This document shows positions 22,321 to 35,782 of a DNA stretch of 64,000 bases, in pieces. The translations under genes and the position numbers were made by a program. Under the pieces are notes generated by a model, which saw only the letters and a list, made by a program, of their open reading frames with translations, was not told the origin of the DNA and ran no database searches. Numbering within the stretch: the first letter of the stretch is position 1; each line of letters begins with the position of its first letter. Origin of the DNA: Fusarium oxysporum f. sp. lycopersici 4287 (taxonomy: Eukaryota; Ascomycota; Sordariomycetes; Hypocreales; Nectriaceae); NCBI RefSeq assembly GCF_000149955.1, contig NC_030989.1, forward strand, positions 141,079-205,078, written 5' to 3'.

Positions 22321-25000
22321 ATGGAGATGCCTGCCGACTCGGACGTGGACCTGGTTCTGTCCCATTTTGATGACGATGACTTCACCTCCTGGGGCCGACA
22401 GCTCTTGAATGATGACCACTTCCAGCCCGCCCTTGCAGACAACTTCACTTTTGGTTCTTCACATGATAACTCGCTTCCTTTCGATTTACCATGGCCTACC
22501 ATTGGCGAGGACACTGATCTTACATCTCACGACAGCATTCTTCCTGCCAGCCTCCCGGATGTATCCCTTTCCGAAGCCGCCCAGCAGCAGCCTGCTACGT
22601 TCTCTTCTGCCGCGATAAGCCATCCAACCCATGGCTTACACAAAAACGGCTTGCCGCCCAAGATCGGCACTCGTTTCTCTAAGGAGTCGCTGAAGACTCT
22701 CAAGGGCTGGCTATCCTCACACAGCGATCATCCGTACCCCGACGAGGAAGAGAAGGAGATGCTGCAGCATCAGACAGGTCTTAACAAGACACAGATCTCT
22801 AATTGGCTTACCAATGCTCGCCGTAGACGCACGATTCGGCGCCCGAGATCTACCTCTCCTTATGTTCGCAACACCTGGACTGGCCCTATCGATGTTCCCC
22901 GGCATCCGAATACACCCGCCTTCGAGAACAATACGAATCTGAATCCCCTGGAGCGTTGGGTAGACTCACCTCCCGAGAACGAACCCGCCTCAGTCACCGC
23001 TATCGCTCAGGCCGTCGCTTTGAACTCGGAGACTTCCTTGGGGCATAACAGCCCCGGCTCCTTCGCTTCCACCGACGATGGATCCAACCCGTCACTCTAT
23101 AATGTCTCTTCCGCGAGTAGTGCTGGTACTTCCAGCGGTGCCTCCTTCGACTCCATGACCCGACAGCGCGGCCGTCGACGTCGCAGGAGACCTGTTCCTA
23201 AACGCAAGGATCAACTCTCCTCAGCTGTGCCGCTCAAGAAGTTCCAGTGTACTTTCTGCACAGAGACCTTTGGGACCAAGTATGACTGGCAGAGACACGA
23301 GAAGTCGTTGCACCTCTCCCTGGAACGGTGGATGTGTGCCCCTAATGGCCCTCGCATCCTGAACCCCCAAAACCACCAGATATGCTGTGCTTTCTGCGGC
23401 GAAGTTGAGCCCAGCGATGATCACATCGAATCCCACAACCTCTTGGCTTGCATGGAGAGGCAGCCGGAAGACAGGACATTCTATCGCAAGGACCACCTAA
23501 ATCAGCATCTAAGGCTTATGCATAACGTCAAATTCCTTGATTGGAGCATGAAGTCCTGGAAGGTCACTGGTCCTGATATCCGGTCACGCTGCGGCTTTTG
23601 TGGTATAGTAATGTCTAACTGGTCGGTTCGAGTGGACCATCTTGCGGAACATTTTAGGAAGGGCGAAACAATGGCTGCGTGGAGGGGAGACTGGGGTTTC
23701 GAAGCTCCAGTGCTCAAAATGGTTGAAAACTTTATTCCTCCGTGTATGTTACCCCCCAAATCCCACGGCTCATCAAGTAAATTAAACAGCGTTGGGTCTT
23801 CAAAGCTATCTTGACCGCATCAATACTGACTTGATGCATTTATAAAGATTTAATCGACAATGATCGCCGCTCTCCGTTCCCTTATATCGCAACCGCCGTG
23901 GCAGCCGAGACCCCCGAGAGCGCGTATGAGTTAATAAAGCTAGAACTAGATCGTTTTACAGCCAACCAGCAGGAGCCGACAGTGCCGGAGGCTCAACGCC
24001 GGGAGTTAAATGAGGTAGCACGAAGGCAATCAGCGAGGGCATTTTCGGGAGGTTGCTCAGAGGTGACCCCAGCCACAGTTGCAGGACAAGTGGGAGCATT
24101 CTTCTTGACCGATGCCAACTGTTACCGTCGCCTCTTTCGCGAGCTAACTCGCTTCGTCTCATCGGCCATGTCACCCAACAATCCGAACTGTCATGTACCC
24201 ACCGATGCCGAGATTCAACATCAGGCTCGGTGTATAATATTCGACGAGTTAGCGCCATATCATTCCTTTTCATATATCTATGCTGACCATATCACAGCGA
24301 CGACCCCTGGAACCAGACCGCCGCCGACAACGCAGAGTGGCTCTTGCGATTCAAGCGCGATGTTGGCATCTTGCCTTCGGGTCCCGGTCTTTCGCTGGAC
24401 ACCAATGCTTGGAACATCACCCATGGCGGCACGGGCTTTGCTCCTCCGTACGCCTTCCCCAACAAGAGAATGCTCCACTCTACTTCATCCACGCCGGCCT
24501 CGGTCAACATCCCCATCGGCATGAATGAATCCACCATGACTACCAACCTGACCACGACTTCCCCGGGCTTAGAAAAGGTTGAAATCTTCATTGGCAATAA
24601 CGCAACGCCATTCGAGACCAATCAGGCCCTACTGGACGGGTATATCGAAACCTTCTCATCCCGCTATGGTCGCCCCGCCACAGTCTTCTGCTCCCGTGAG
24701 CTCGAGAGCGGCCTCGTCACCTTTGTCGAGGCGGAGATCACACGCGGCGCTGGCTTCCCCTCAGATGAAGCGCTCAAGCTGCGCAGCCGCGAGATCCTGG
24801 GTAGTGACAAGACGGCGGCCGACGATCCTAGTCTTCTTGACAAGTTCAAGGAGTGGGTGAAGCCATCGTGCAATCAGCGGCAAGAGCAGCAGTCTGTGAA
24901 CATTTCCTCGACCTTGCCCTACGATGTTGATATCAACCTGACCAGCGCTGAGATAGATAGCATTCTTGCTGATGCGAGCTTTGATATGTCGTTGAGATGA
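22321..25000 (+). CDS. Homeodomain plus C2H2 zinc-finger transcription factor
   Basis: Three exons join into one 841-residue protein: 22321-23743, 23848-24247 and 24298-25000. The first intron has GTATGT and TACTGAC...AAAG; splicing joins ENFIPP to YLIDNDRRSPFPYIA. The second joins IIFD to DDDPWNQTA. A TALE/KN-type homeodomain lies near residues 120-175 (WLSSHSDHPYPDEEEK, ISNWLTNARRRR). A basic stretch GRRRRRRP near 290 is probably a nuclear signal. Zinc fingers follow: CTFCTETFGTKYDWQRHEKSLH and further Cys/His pairs to residue 460. The C-terminal third holds DPWNQTAADNAEWLLRFKRD, typical of this fungal regulator family. Read without introns it would look like three separate genes. Target genes are unknown. 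Confidence 0.85.
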
Positions 25001-25091
25001 TTTTGGTTACCATACGACGTCGACTTTCGCATACTTGGCTATATGACTATTCACGCTGGTTCTCCCATGTTGATGTTGTGTGGTTTTTAGA

Positions 25092-25128
25092 AGCTTACAG
25101 CCACGGGTCTTAACTGTAAATAAGACCT
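25092..25128 (+). repeat. MITE-like terminal sequence, copy 1
   Basis: agcttacagccacgggtct followed by taactgtaaataa, about 80 percent like the inverted ends of the element at 42348-42576. Only one end is recognisable here, 90 bases after the homeodomain gene. Confidence 0.5.
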
Positions 25129-25416
25129 GATTTGATTGCACAGCAAAACTCTCAAACTCTCAAAATTCTATCGCATCCACATGCCGAATCCTTGAGTGAT
25201 TTCATGACCCCTCTATGGAAACTACAGAATGACTCGCCGATAACAAACTTTGACACGAAACCTTGTCCAGCTCAAACTTTCATACTCGAGACCAGATGCC
25301 AGCGTGACTCACCCTGATATCGAAAACGAAGATGGTGCGCACTTCGTCCTCCACAATTCTTCAACTCCTCTCACATCAACCCGACCCGTCGCGAAACCGT
25401 TCGCCGCGCAACCACC

Positions 25417-26572
25417 ATGACACCAGAAGAATCGATTACCCTCATCAAGGCCAACTTAGCTGAAGTCATGAATCCCGAGATCATCGACAATGTAATCCTC
25501 AAAGAGAAACGACCCCTCCGCGTCTACTGGGGAACCGCCCCAACAGGAAAACCGCACTGCGGCTACTTCGTGCCAACGATCAACATCGCCGAACTTCTCC
25601 ACGCAGGATGCCACGTCAAGATCCTTCTCGCCGATAAGCACGCACACATGGACAGCCTGGCGCCTCTCGAAGTGATCGAACACCAATGCGACTACTACAG
25701 GCTTCTGATCAATAGCTCCCTCAAGGCTATTGGCGTCGATGTCTCCAAGCTGGAGTTTGTAGTTGGAAGCTCATTCCAGGACAGCAAAGAATATCAGCTC
25801 GACCGATTTCGATTTTCGAATAATGTTAACGTGTCAAAGCTGCTCAAGGCTGGTTCCGAAGTCGTCAAACAAGCCGAGAATCCGACTTTGGGTAGCTTGG
25901 AATACCCCATTTGGCAAAGCCTTGACGAGGAGGATCTTGATGTTGACGCAGAACTGGGCGGTGTGGACCAGCGCAAACTATTCACATTTTTCATTGATCA
26001 TATGCCCAAAACCGGTTACAAGGTGCGAGCACATTTGATGAACCCCATGGTTCCCGGTCTTGGAGAGGCGCAAAAGATGAGTTCAAGCGAACCAAGCTCC
26101 AAGATCAATCTTCTCGATACTCCAGAAGAAGTCGCCAAAAAGCTGAGAAAGGCCGTATGCGCCCCGAAACGGGTTGAAGGAAATGGTATCATTGCGTTTA
26201 TAGAACATGTCATCTTCCGAGTTGAGTCACTGAACTGGTGGCACGCCAAGGTTCACGGCTGAAACGCGTGATGGTGAGCCCCTGGTCTACGAACACATTT
26301 GCAAGCTCAAGGAGGATTACGAGAGCGATACTCTGACACCGCAGATGATCAAACCTGCGCTGATCAAAGCACTCAACGATCTTCTGGACCCCATTCGGAA
26401 AGATTTTGACTCAGGTGAGGATTGGAAACGTGTTGCTGATCTGGCTTACCCAGCTGAGGTGAAGCCTGAGAAAACAAAGAAGGAGAAGGACGGAAACAGA
26501 TCTCAAAGGCTGCCTATTGGGACGCCAATTCAGCAAGTTACAGATGAGGTGCCCCAAACAGTAACTTGCTAA
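25417..26572 (+). pseudogene. Tyrosyl-tRNA synthetase copy with a frameshift
   Basis: From the ATG at 25417 the frame is a eukaryotic-type class I tyrosyl-tRNA synthetase: PTGKPHCGYF (HIGH-equivalent) near residue 41, ILLADKHAHMD, ELGGVDQRK near 189 and KMSSSEPSSKI near 223. At about 26231 the frame breaks just after IFRVESL. The expected continuation (TGGTPRFTAETRDGEPLVYEHI) is one frame over and runs to a stop at 26570-26572. The tail EVKPEKTKKEKDG is the usual lysine-rich end, followed by an unusual C-terminus. Translation of the visible frame would end at 26262 without the anticodon-binding part. A cell needs one cytosolic enzyme, so this is either a second, dying copy or a sequencing error in the only copy. 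Its strong conservation elsewhere means the loss is recent. Confidence 0.75.
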
Positions 26573-27140
26573 CGCCTTCAGAGTAAAATTTCAGGATCGG
26601 AGTTCCTATTAGCTAAGCCATGTGGCCAAATTCCAACCCAGACTAAAGTCTTACCATTTGCTCGAAAGATGGGTTGTGATCCGGAATGACCCCGCACAGC
26701 TTGGCTGTAATAAATCAACAGACGCGCAAAGGAGCATTGCTTATTCCGTGATAGAGCTCTTTCGCTGTCATGACGTCAACATTATAGTCACAACCCATTG
26801 AGATATCATAAGCTTTAACTATCAATCACGATGATGGCAGCATGAGAGAGCAATAATGTTACAAGTGCCTTCATTGGCTGCGTGTGAAAACTGCTTAGAT
26901 GCGTCTCTCATTCGGTCATCGAATTCGTAGTAAGAGAGGACGCCAAGTATTGCGCCATGTGTGATGTCATTTCACCTATCGCCCTTCTCTCACACGCCAC
27001 TGGAGCTTTTTATAAGTCCACGAAGCCAACGGAAAATAAAACTCTCTTCTACTGCCATTTATCGTGTCTTGACATTTCAACTTCCGTGATTAACATCCCG
27101 ACTGATCATCACTAGCATCACACCGACAACATTAACTAAC
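26573..27140. promoter_or_regulatory. Upstream region of the hydrophilic-protein gene
   Basis: No ORF. The last 100 bases are pyrimidine-rich and contain CATCACACCGACAAC before the ATG at 27141, as expected of a fungal promoter and 5' UTR. Confidence 0.35.
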
Positions 27141-27762
27141 ATGGCGGCTAAGAACCCTGATTCCCTCGTCGGCGAAGGGCCTTTTCATGCCCGCATGAAC
27201 CCAGCCCAGCCTGCAGCAAACAATTGGGTGAGTAGCCGCATACTACCTACAGATTTAATTTGCTCAACGTTTCCAGCATAAGCCAGGGAACGAGCAGGGC
27301 AACGATACCGTACCAGAGTACCACGCCGAGACTTTCCCGCCGGGAACTGCACCAGCAGAGAATACATTCCACCCCAATCCCGACAGCAACTACACAACTG
27401 AAGCCCTAAACATGCCTGCCCTAGACATGCCAGGCTCGACTTCAAAGGATGTCCACAACTCTATTGATAACTTGCACGGCAAGCCATTGATCGGCCAAGA
27501 GAACCGTGAGATCAGAGGTGTTCATCCTAGAAAGAGAAAGAAGGAGCGCAGTGGCCTGGAGGGTGTCGGTGCAAGCACGACTTACTCCGTGTTTGATAAG
27601 GTGAGGGATACGGTTGCTGATAAGCCCAATGTCGAAAAGGGGCAGAGGGGATATTCTGGGAAGCGAGAGGGCGGACTCGCTGCTGATGGAGCAGAGTCCA
27701 TGCCGCCCGTGACAGCAGATGAGCGGGCTGTTCGTGAAGGTCCTCATAAATCTACTGCTTAA
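27141..27762 (+). CDS. Conserved hydrophilic fungal protein of unknown function
   Basis: Two exons, 27141-27227 and 27277-27762, with a 49-bp intron (GTGAGT...TTCCAG), give 190 residues. The start MAAKNPDSLVGEGPFHAR is characteristic of a widespread uncharacterised fungal family. The chain is highly charged, rich in Gly, Pro, Glu and Lys, without hydrophobic segments, and contains PRKRKKERSGLEGVGA. Such composition suggests a disordered protein. I know of no established function and assign none. Confidence 0.8.
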
Positions 27763-28263
27763 CAATAAGTTGTCGGTATTAGAACCAAATAACATGCTCT
27801 CTTCCTGCATTGTGTCCCATTTAAGGATAGTGTATGTGACAATTGCCTACATCAAGTGTTGAGAGCTATAAAATTATCTGCTAGCCACGAGATCAAGCTC
27901 TAGGCTGCCAACATGTGTAGTTGGGACACGATAAAGAATTAAAAAGGTGACGAGCGGAAACGTCAGATAAGATTGTTTCGGCCCATTGGCCCAGATTAAC
28001 TTTGAACAGCACCCTGAAAATCAAGGATTAACCGAAGCAGCCATATCCATGTAAGTGATCGGCCATTTGCTAGTTCCGTCATACTAAGAGCAAAGACTTT
28101 ATTGGCTGGATGCAGGTCATATCTCATTTTTTGTATTTTGCACAGTATTGGAGTGGGTATGATTCATTACAACCCTACAGGGTATGTATACGGAGCATCA
28201 AGACAACTCAAGATATCGTCATTTCATTATCACATTAACAACGATTCCAAATGAACATAAGGT
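27763..28263. other. Gene-free stretch
   Basis: 3' flank of the hydrophilic-protein gene. Nothing recognisable. Confidence 0.35.
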
Positions 28264-28530
28264 TTAGTATAGAGTTCCATGATTAGAGGGTAGCTTATGT
28301 ACATAATGACTTTCACTTTCCATCATGTTCTGTAATAAGCGCGGAAACATTTCCCGGCAGTTTTTAGTGCAGTCACCTTCATCCTTGAAACACCACTCAA
28401 TTAGGCAGTTATCTGTCGCATACAAGTAGATTACGTCTCTGCATTCGTAATACCCAGAGCATTTGGACAGGAATAATGACAGAGTATGATGGTGCTGGGA
28501 GCCTAGACACGTGAAAATGATGATCATCAT
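28264..28530 (-). CDS. Possible small cysteine-rich protein
   Basis: An 88-codon single-exon ORF beginning with two Met codons and a hydrophobic stretch (MMIIIFTCLG, then LSLFLS) followed by six cysteines in about 35 residues (CSGYYEC, DNCLIEWC, DCTKNC). This could be a small secreted protein. The leader is short and interrupted by histidines, so the signal peptide is doubtful. No homologue is recognised. It may be a chance ORF. Confidence 0.3.
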   Translation of the reverse strand: MMIIIFTCLGSQHHHTLSLFLSKCSGYYECRDVIYLYATDNCLIEWCFKDEGDCTKNCREMFPRLLQNMMESESHYVHKLPSNHGTLY

Positions 28531-28669
28531 GCAAAAACCTGTTGCAAAGAGCCTTGTTCATTGGTCAGCAAGGTGTCTATATAATTTGCCTTAGAAACAT
28601 ACGCCCAGAGTTGGGGGACTCTGCCAAAGCCCATCTCACTTCAATCTTGCCAAAATCCACACTGCCAAA

Positions 28670-30778
<2,109 letters not shown>

Positions 30779-31277
30779 GGCTAACTGCACTGAGTTTGGT
30801 AGCGAAGGTAGCAGATTGCTATTGGTCTTAGTATGAGTGCTCGTTGACTTTGGGGCTACGGAAAGGGCTTATAGGTACAAGATTGCTTTGATATGGTCAG
30901 TAGTCAGTACAGAATGCCACGGATCTTCATCAACAAGCATCGAGCTGTGATATCATGCTTTGTACGAGGGAAGGCCCCCGACTTTGATCACTGGTTCTCC
31001 TATGACAGGAGAAATGGAAAAATAGGATACTCAGGCTTCTGCTTCACCCTTCGTGAGCTTGTTTCGTGCGTGCGGAGGTCGATCGGACGGGGTCTGTTCA
31101 AAGCATGTTGGGCTTGCTCAACGGATGAGTTGCTGCTTCAGCCTTCTAGGTATAGGGGTTTCGCGATGGAGTTTTGTGAGTTATAGAGTACCATTTAGCT
31201 ACAACATAATTGGCAGCGTGAATTAGATTATAAGAGAGCGTACAACGATTATTTACTGCAAATAGAATCTTATAATA
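30779..31277. other. Convergent intergenic stretch
   Basis: Between the ends of the glucosidase and glycosyltransferase genes. It holds their 3' regions; a 97-codon ORF at 30893-31186 has no recognisable features. Confidence 0.35.
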
Positions 31278-32768
31278 TCAATCTGTATTCCATCCTTGGA
31301 TATTCGATCCCGTCCTCATGCCCATCAACCATGTCTCGATATCCGCCTCATTATTACCTTTCAACCATTTATTTGTTGTATTCAGCACAGTGGCTGAGAC
31401 CCTCTCATACTCAGACCGATCCTGCATGAGCTTGGTGATAGTCTTAACCCATGGCCCCACGTCCTGCTTGGGTACGGTATACCGCCCCGATTCATCGCGT
31501 TCGCCGCTGATAGGATTTACCGGGATGATATAGTCCAGCCCAATCATTGACTCAGAGAGCGCACCTGAATTTGAAGACACGACTGGGATGCCCCGGAGGT
31601 GAGCTTCAACCACCACCATGCCCCAGGCCTCGCACCAGAGGGATGGAACGACAAGCACCTTGATATCGCGCCAGAGATCTTTTTCTATTGCACAGCACGG
31701 ACGGACTCTGCAGACCGGTGAGCTGTATTCTCGGTACGCAAGGCCTACTAGATAATGCAGGGCGTACTCACGTCATGTTGGGCAAGTCTTCCATCTGCTT
31801 CACAGTTACGTCGTCGGCGCCCCAACTCATGTAGGTCAGAAACTCCAACTGCGGGCACGCTCTGGCGAGGTTCACAAAGATGCACGAGCCCTTGATCGGA
31901 CAAGGGTTTATCATGGCAACGAACTTCTTGTCCCAGTTAAAAAGCCGAGTTGGCATCTCGTGGTCTTTCCCCACCAGGTACGTCCAGGGATGATGCACCA
32001 AGAACCGTGTCTGCAACTGGCCGTGCTCAAGGGCGTAGTTCCGAATAGTATCAGACACGCTCCAAATACCATCGAGCTGTTGAAAAAGATCTGCTTCGCG
32101 CGTTGTACTTGAATGACCAGGTACGCCACCAGCAAAGGGGCCAAAGGGAAGTTGCTCGGCCGTGTGGACAACTGCTATGCGAGACATGGTTAGATGGGCC
32201 AGCTCAGAGGCGAGACTAGCTTTCATGGATAGACCGTCGTTGGATATAATGTGTGTTGGAGAAAACCGTCTGATTTCCCCTTGCAGGAATGAGATGAAGT
32301 CCATGAGCGGCGCCGATGACGTTCCCTTCTACGGGGACGGTATTTAGCAATGTTATATCCAGGCCTCCAATGAGATAAGTGATCAATTACCTCGATATAC
32401 TCAGCTGACATTCTAGCCAGTTGGTTGGGTGAATCTGCCTTGCCACCAAACACAGCATCAAACGCTTCGCTGTCCAGCGCCAGAGCCTCAACACCATCAT
32501 CCATGCACAGCTCTTGCACTTTCACATCAATCCCGGGCTTACCATCTTCTAATCTCATATGCAGCACTGTAGTGCATACTCTCGGATCATGCTCGCCGCT
32601 ACTATTCATATTCTGCATGTAATGCTCTATCTCTCCACGGTAGGAGTAGCAGAGTTGGCGGACACGATGACCCCTGGATGAGAGGTAGCGCAGCAGGGCG
32701 TTGTTGGCTTTGTAACCGCCCGAGGAGGAACAGAGGCCCTTTGCGGTCTGGATAAGAAAGACACGCAT
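31278..32768 (-). CDS. GT4-like glycosyltransferase
   Basis: Three exons: 32768-32391, 32328-31772 and 31707-31278. Splicing joins EYIE to KGTSSAPLMDFI and LPNMT to VRPCCAIEKDLW. The N-terminus MRVFLIQTAKGLCSSSGGY has the glycine-rich donor loop of GT-B glycosyltransferases. The C-terminal half has VLVVPSLWCEAWGMVVVEAHLRGIP, the EX7E-type motif of retaining family 4 enzymes, and SNSGALSES. No signal peptide or membrane segment. The start at 32768 is chosen because the upstream in-frame extension is hydrophobic and non-conserved. Acceptor and donor are unknown. It converges on an alpha-glucosidase gene, which hints at glucan or disaccharide metabolism, but that is inference. Confidence 0.85.
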
Positions 32769-33670
32769 AGTGGCTGTTTCTTTCTCTGGATAGTCACAGT
32801 AAGGTGGTGGATAATTTTGGAGTGAAGTATAAACAGGCATTATAGCACATAAAAATCTAGTTATACCGCTTGGAATTAAATAAAATAATAAAATGAGGTT
32901 GCAAGACCAATTAGAGTGAACCAGCAGCAGACAGGTCCTCATGCACAATAGGGTCAAAAGGTCCATAGGTACAAGGTCGAAATTGAATACGTAGAGTTGC
33001 AGTAAGTCAGTCAACAGTTCACATCACAGGACCGCATACCAGACCTTCACTGTGACGCAATTGCGACCCCACCTATCAGCCAAATCCACTTCCCCTATGG
33101 CATCAAACCATACAAAGGAGCTTTAGCCAGTTTTGATGTAATCAACTTAATTCTAGCTATCACTGACCATGGGCTGAATTTGATATGTGATAGACGACCA
33201 ACATGAGAGATGCGATCAGGACTGATACTGACACTAGGGCGTTGAGAGGGCACTTGCCATGCCGCTTGAAGTGTTTCACTATTAAGATGATAACTCAAGG
33301 ATAGAATTGTATTTGCATACCAAGTTAGGTAGTAAGGAAATCGAGAGAATCTATTATCAATTCTTTGTAGTCATTTCCATAGAACTGATAATCATGCAAA
33401 ACGCACTTCTATGTCAGATGTATGTAAGATAACTAATGTAGAGCTGAATGCATCGTGAAGACAACATGGTCCCTTGCTCCCAGCCCCTCATAATGCTCTG
33501 TCTTGTCAGCGGTGATGAGAAACTGATAATTGAACTTACTCAACTTGAGGGTATTCCGACCACGGTGTGAATTGAATATATTAACCCTTAGACCCCTGAA
33601 TCCGTGGTTTCTGTGATATCGATCCTATTATATGCCATCTCGTTAATCGCGGACTCACCACTTCAACATA
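32769..33670. promoter_or_regulatory. Divergent region between glycosyltransferase and MFS genes
   Basis: A 900-base region upstream of both genes. No coding ORF is supported. Confidence 0.35.
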
Positions 33671-35178
33671 ATGAACTCATTGCAGCGAGCCATTTCAAAA
33701 ATTGCATCAAGCCCAGGTACAGAGTCTGACCGGCTGGAAACAAATCAAGATGATTTTGTCGAATTGAGGGATGGCGATGTTGAAAATCCAAGGAACTTGT
33801 CACCGGCAAGAAAACGGTACCTCACCTCCATCACGATGTTAATATTGGCAAACGGCAGTATCGCCAGCAGCATCACAGCAGGGAATACTCAGTCAATCAC
33901 CGAAGAATTTGGCATTTCGAGTGTTGCTGCCCAGCTCACGACGTCACTTTTCCTGCTGGGCTTTTGTACAGGGCCTTTGCTGTTTGGCCCACTATCCGAA
34001 TTCTACGGACGCCAGTGGCTGCTGCATCTTACCTTATTTATCTACTTCTGCTTTACGTGCCTGACGGCTTGGCCACCAAATTTGGGTAGTCTGCTGGTGG
34101 GCAGATTTCTTGCTGGATGTTTCGCTGCAGGGCCCTTTGCCATTGGGCCTGGTGTCCTGGTTGATCTATGGGATAAGTGTGAGTGCGGTAATGCGATGGG
34201 CATGTTGATCTGTATATGTTGGATCGGCCCGGCCCTGGGTACTGTTATATCTGGGCGCTTCGAGCTGAAGAGGGACTGGCGTTGGTCTATGTATGTTTGT
34301 CTCTGGCTTGGATCATTCACCATTTCCTATGCTGACGATTCCTGAAACGCATGGCCCGGCGGTTCTTGCACAAAAGGCAAAAATGGCTCGGCAGCAAGGT
34401 CACGACGTACAGGCCGCAGGGGAGGCTTCCAGACCAAAGCTGCTTCAGCTCTATAAGACTGCTCTGGCACGACCTTGGGTCCTCGTTCTCGACACCATTT
34501 CTCTGCTATGTTGCCTTTACTCCTGTCTCATTGCTGCTCTACAATACATGCTCTTCAGCATATATCCTATAGTGTTTCAGGAGCTGAGAGGATGGAATAC
34601 CGCCGTGTCCCAACTCCCCGTTCTCGGACAGGCCGTCGGTGCCGTGTTCGGCCTCCTTATGGTGTTTGATCATACGAGGCGTCGCAAGGCAAAGGCGAAT
34701 ACGGGGAGGGGGATGCTTCCAGAGGACCATATGGATCTAGCCATGATAGGCGGCGTGGGCTTCCCGATCTCGATGCTCTGGCTGTGTTGGAGCGCCCAGT
34801 ACAAGTCAGTATACTGTTGCATTTTCACAAAAGAGACATCGGGACTGACTTTCTACTAGCTCCGTGCATTGGATCGTGCCAACAGCGGGTGGCATGGTTC
34901 TGGCGACATGCCTGATGCTGATCCATGTGTCCTGCTTTAGTTACATAACTGACGCCTACGCGGACTACGCTGCTTCCGTCATAGCTGCCAATATTGTTGC
35001 GAGATGTATCAGCAGTGCGGGAGCTCCTCTTTTCACTAGGCAGATGTTCGACGCCCTTGGAGTCGGCGACGGAGGGTCGCTTATTGCGGGTGTGGCAGCG
35101 CCTCTTGCCGTCATACCATTCTTGTTCTACCGTTATGGCCACACTATCCGCTCGCGCAGCAAATATGCTCTTGCTTGA
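33671..35178 (+). pseudogene. MFS drug:H+ antiporter (DHA1 type) with a one-base frameshift
   Basis: From the ATG at 33671 the first 216 or so codons encode the N-terminal half of a DHA1 multidrug or polyamine transporter: ENPRNLSPARKRYLT, then motif A-like GPLSEFYGRQ and repeated hydrophobic segments. Near 34322 the frame breaks inside ATTTCC: one extra T separates LGSFTI from PMLTIPETHGPAVLAQKAKMAR. The second half reads on through ARPWVLVLD and, across an intron at 34805-34859, SVHWIVPTAGG to the TGA at 35176-35178. Without the extra base the product would be about 480 residues, the usual size. The break is in a homopolymer, so a sequencing error is possible; otherwise the transporter is cut to half. 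Confidence 0.78.
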
Positions 35179-35684
35179 GAACGGCACCAAAGGCCAAGCA
35201 AGATGAATTCACGTGTTTGGATGGCGAGACCTTTGTGTATTGGGGTTCCCAAGCAGCGACGTCATTTGAGCGACAGACAGCGACATCTCAACTTGACTAG
35301 CTTTTCAAGGGACGCACTAAATCTCGACGAAACTTTGATCCTACAGCTCCTCGACCAATAGATTTACAGTAATAAACTCCCGTCCATCACATTGTGACAA
35401 ACCAAACCTTGCATGTCGGAGCCGTCTAACTAATCCGCGATGCAACCGTTTGATGTCCAGGGGATCTTCACTCACGCCATCTCTCATATCAGGTCGTAAC
35501 ACACTGTGGGGCCAGCCCCCACCCCCAAATGCTACTCTCCGTCGGACTATCCTTTTGCGGATTAGCTTTATGTATGATTGAGTTCGCCGATGGCTGTCTA
35601 GGACTTTTGGAGGCTATACCGGAGTCCGGAGCCGTGCGATTTAGGCGTAAGATTGGTGGGCGAAATATCGCTCATAACCGTTTA
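35179..35684. other. Gene-free stretch left of the transposon
   Basis: No ORF with coding character. Ends in the TA at 35683-35684 that was duplicated by the transposon. Confidence 0.4.
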
Positions 35685-35728
35685 ACGTGTATGATAAGCG
35701 AGTGTCACAGATAAGCGAGTGTCACAAA
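35685..35728 (+). repeat. Left terminal inverted repeat
   Basis: 44 bases identical to the reverse complement of 37501-37544, with an internal 17-base direct repeat that may provide two transposase binding sites. Confidence 0.95.
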
Positions 35729-35782
35729 GATCCCTCAATTTACAACATGTCCATTTGATCAGATACTTCTCAACCACCAAAT

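Noticed and set aside
23898..25000. Separate genes downstream of the homeodomain gene
   Set aside because: Good splice signals join them in frame to the zinc-finger exon, and the family normally has this C-terminal part.
26222..26253. A 31-bp intron explaining the tyrosyl-tRNA synthetase break
   Set aside because: A GT...AAG pattern exists, but it would remove the conserved VESL residues and still leaves the wrong frame.
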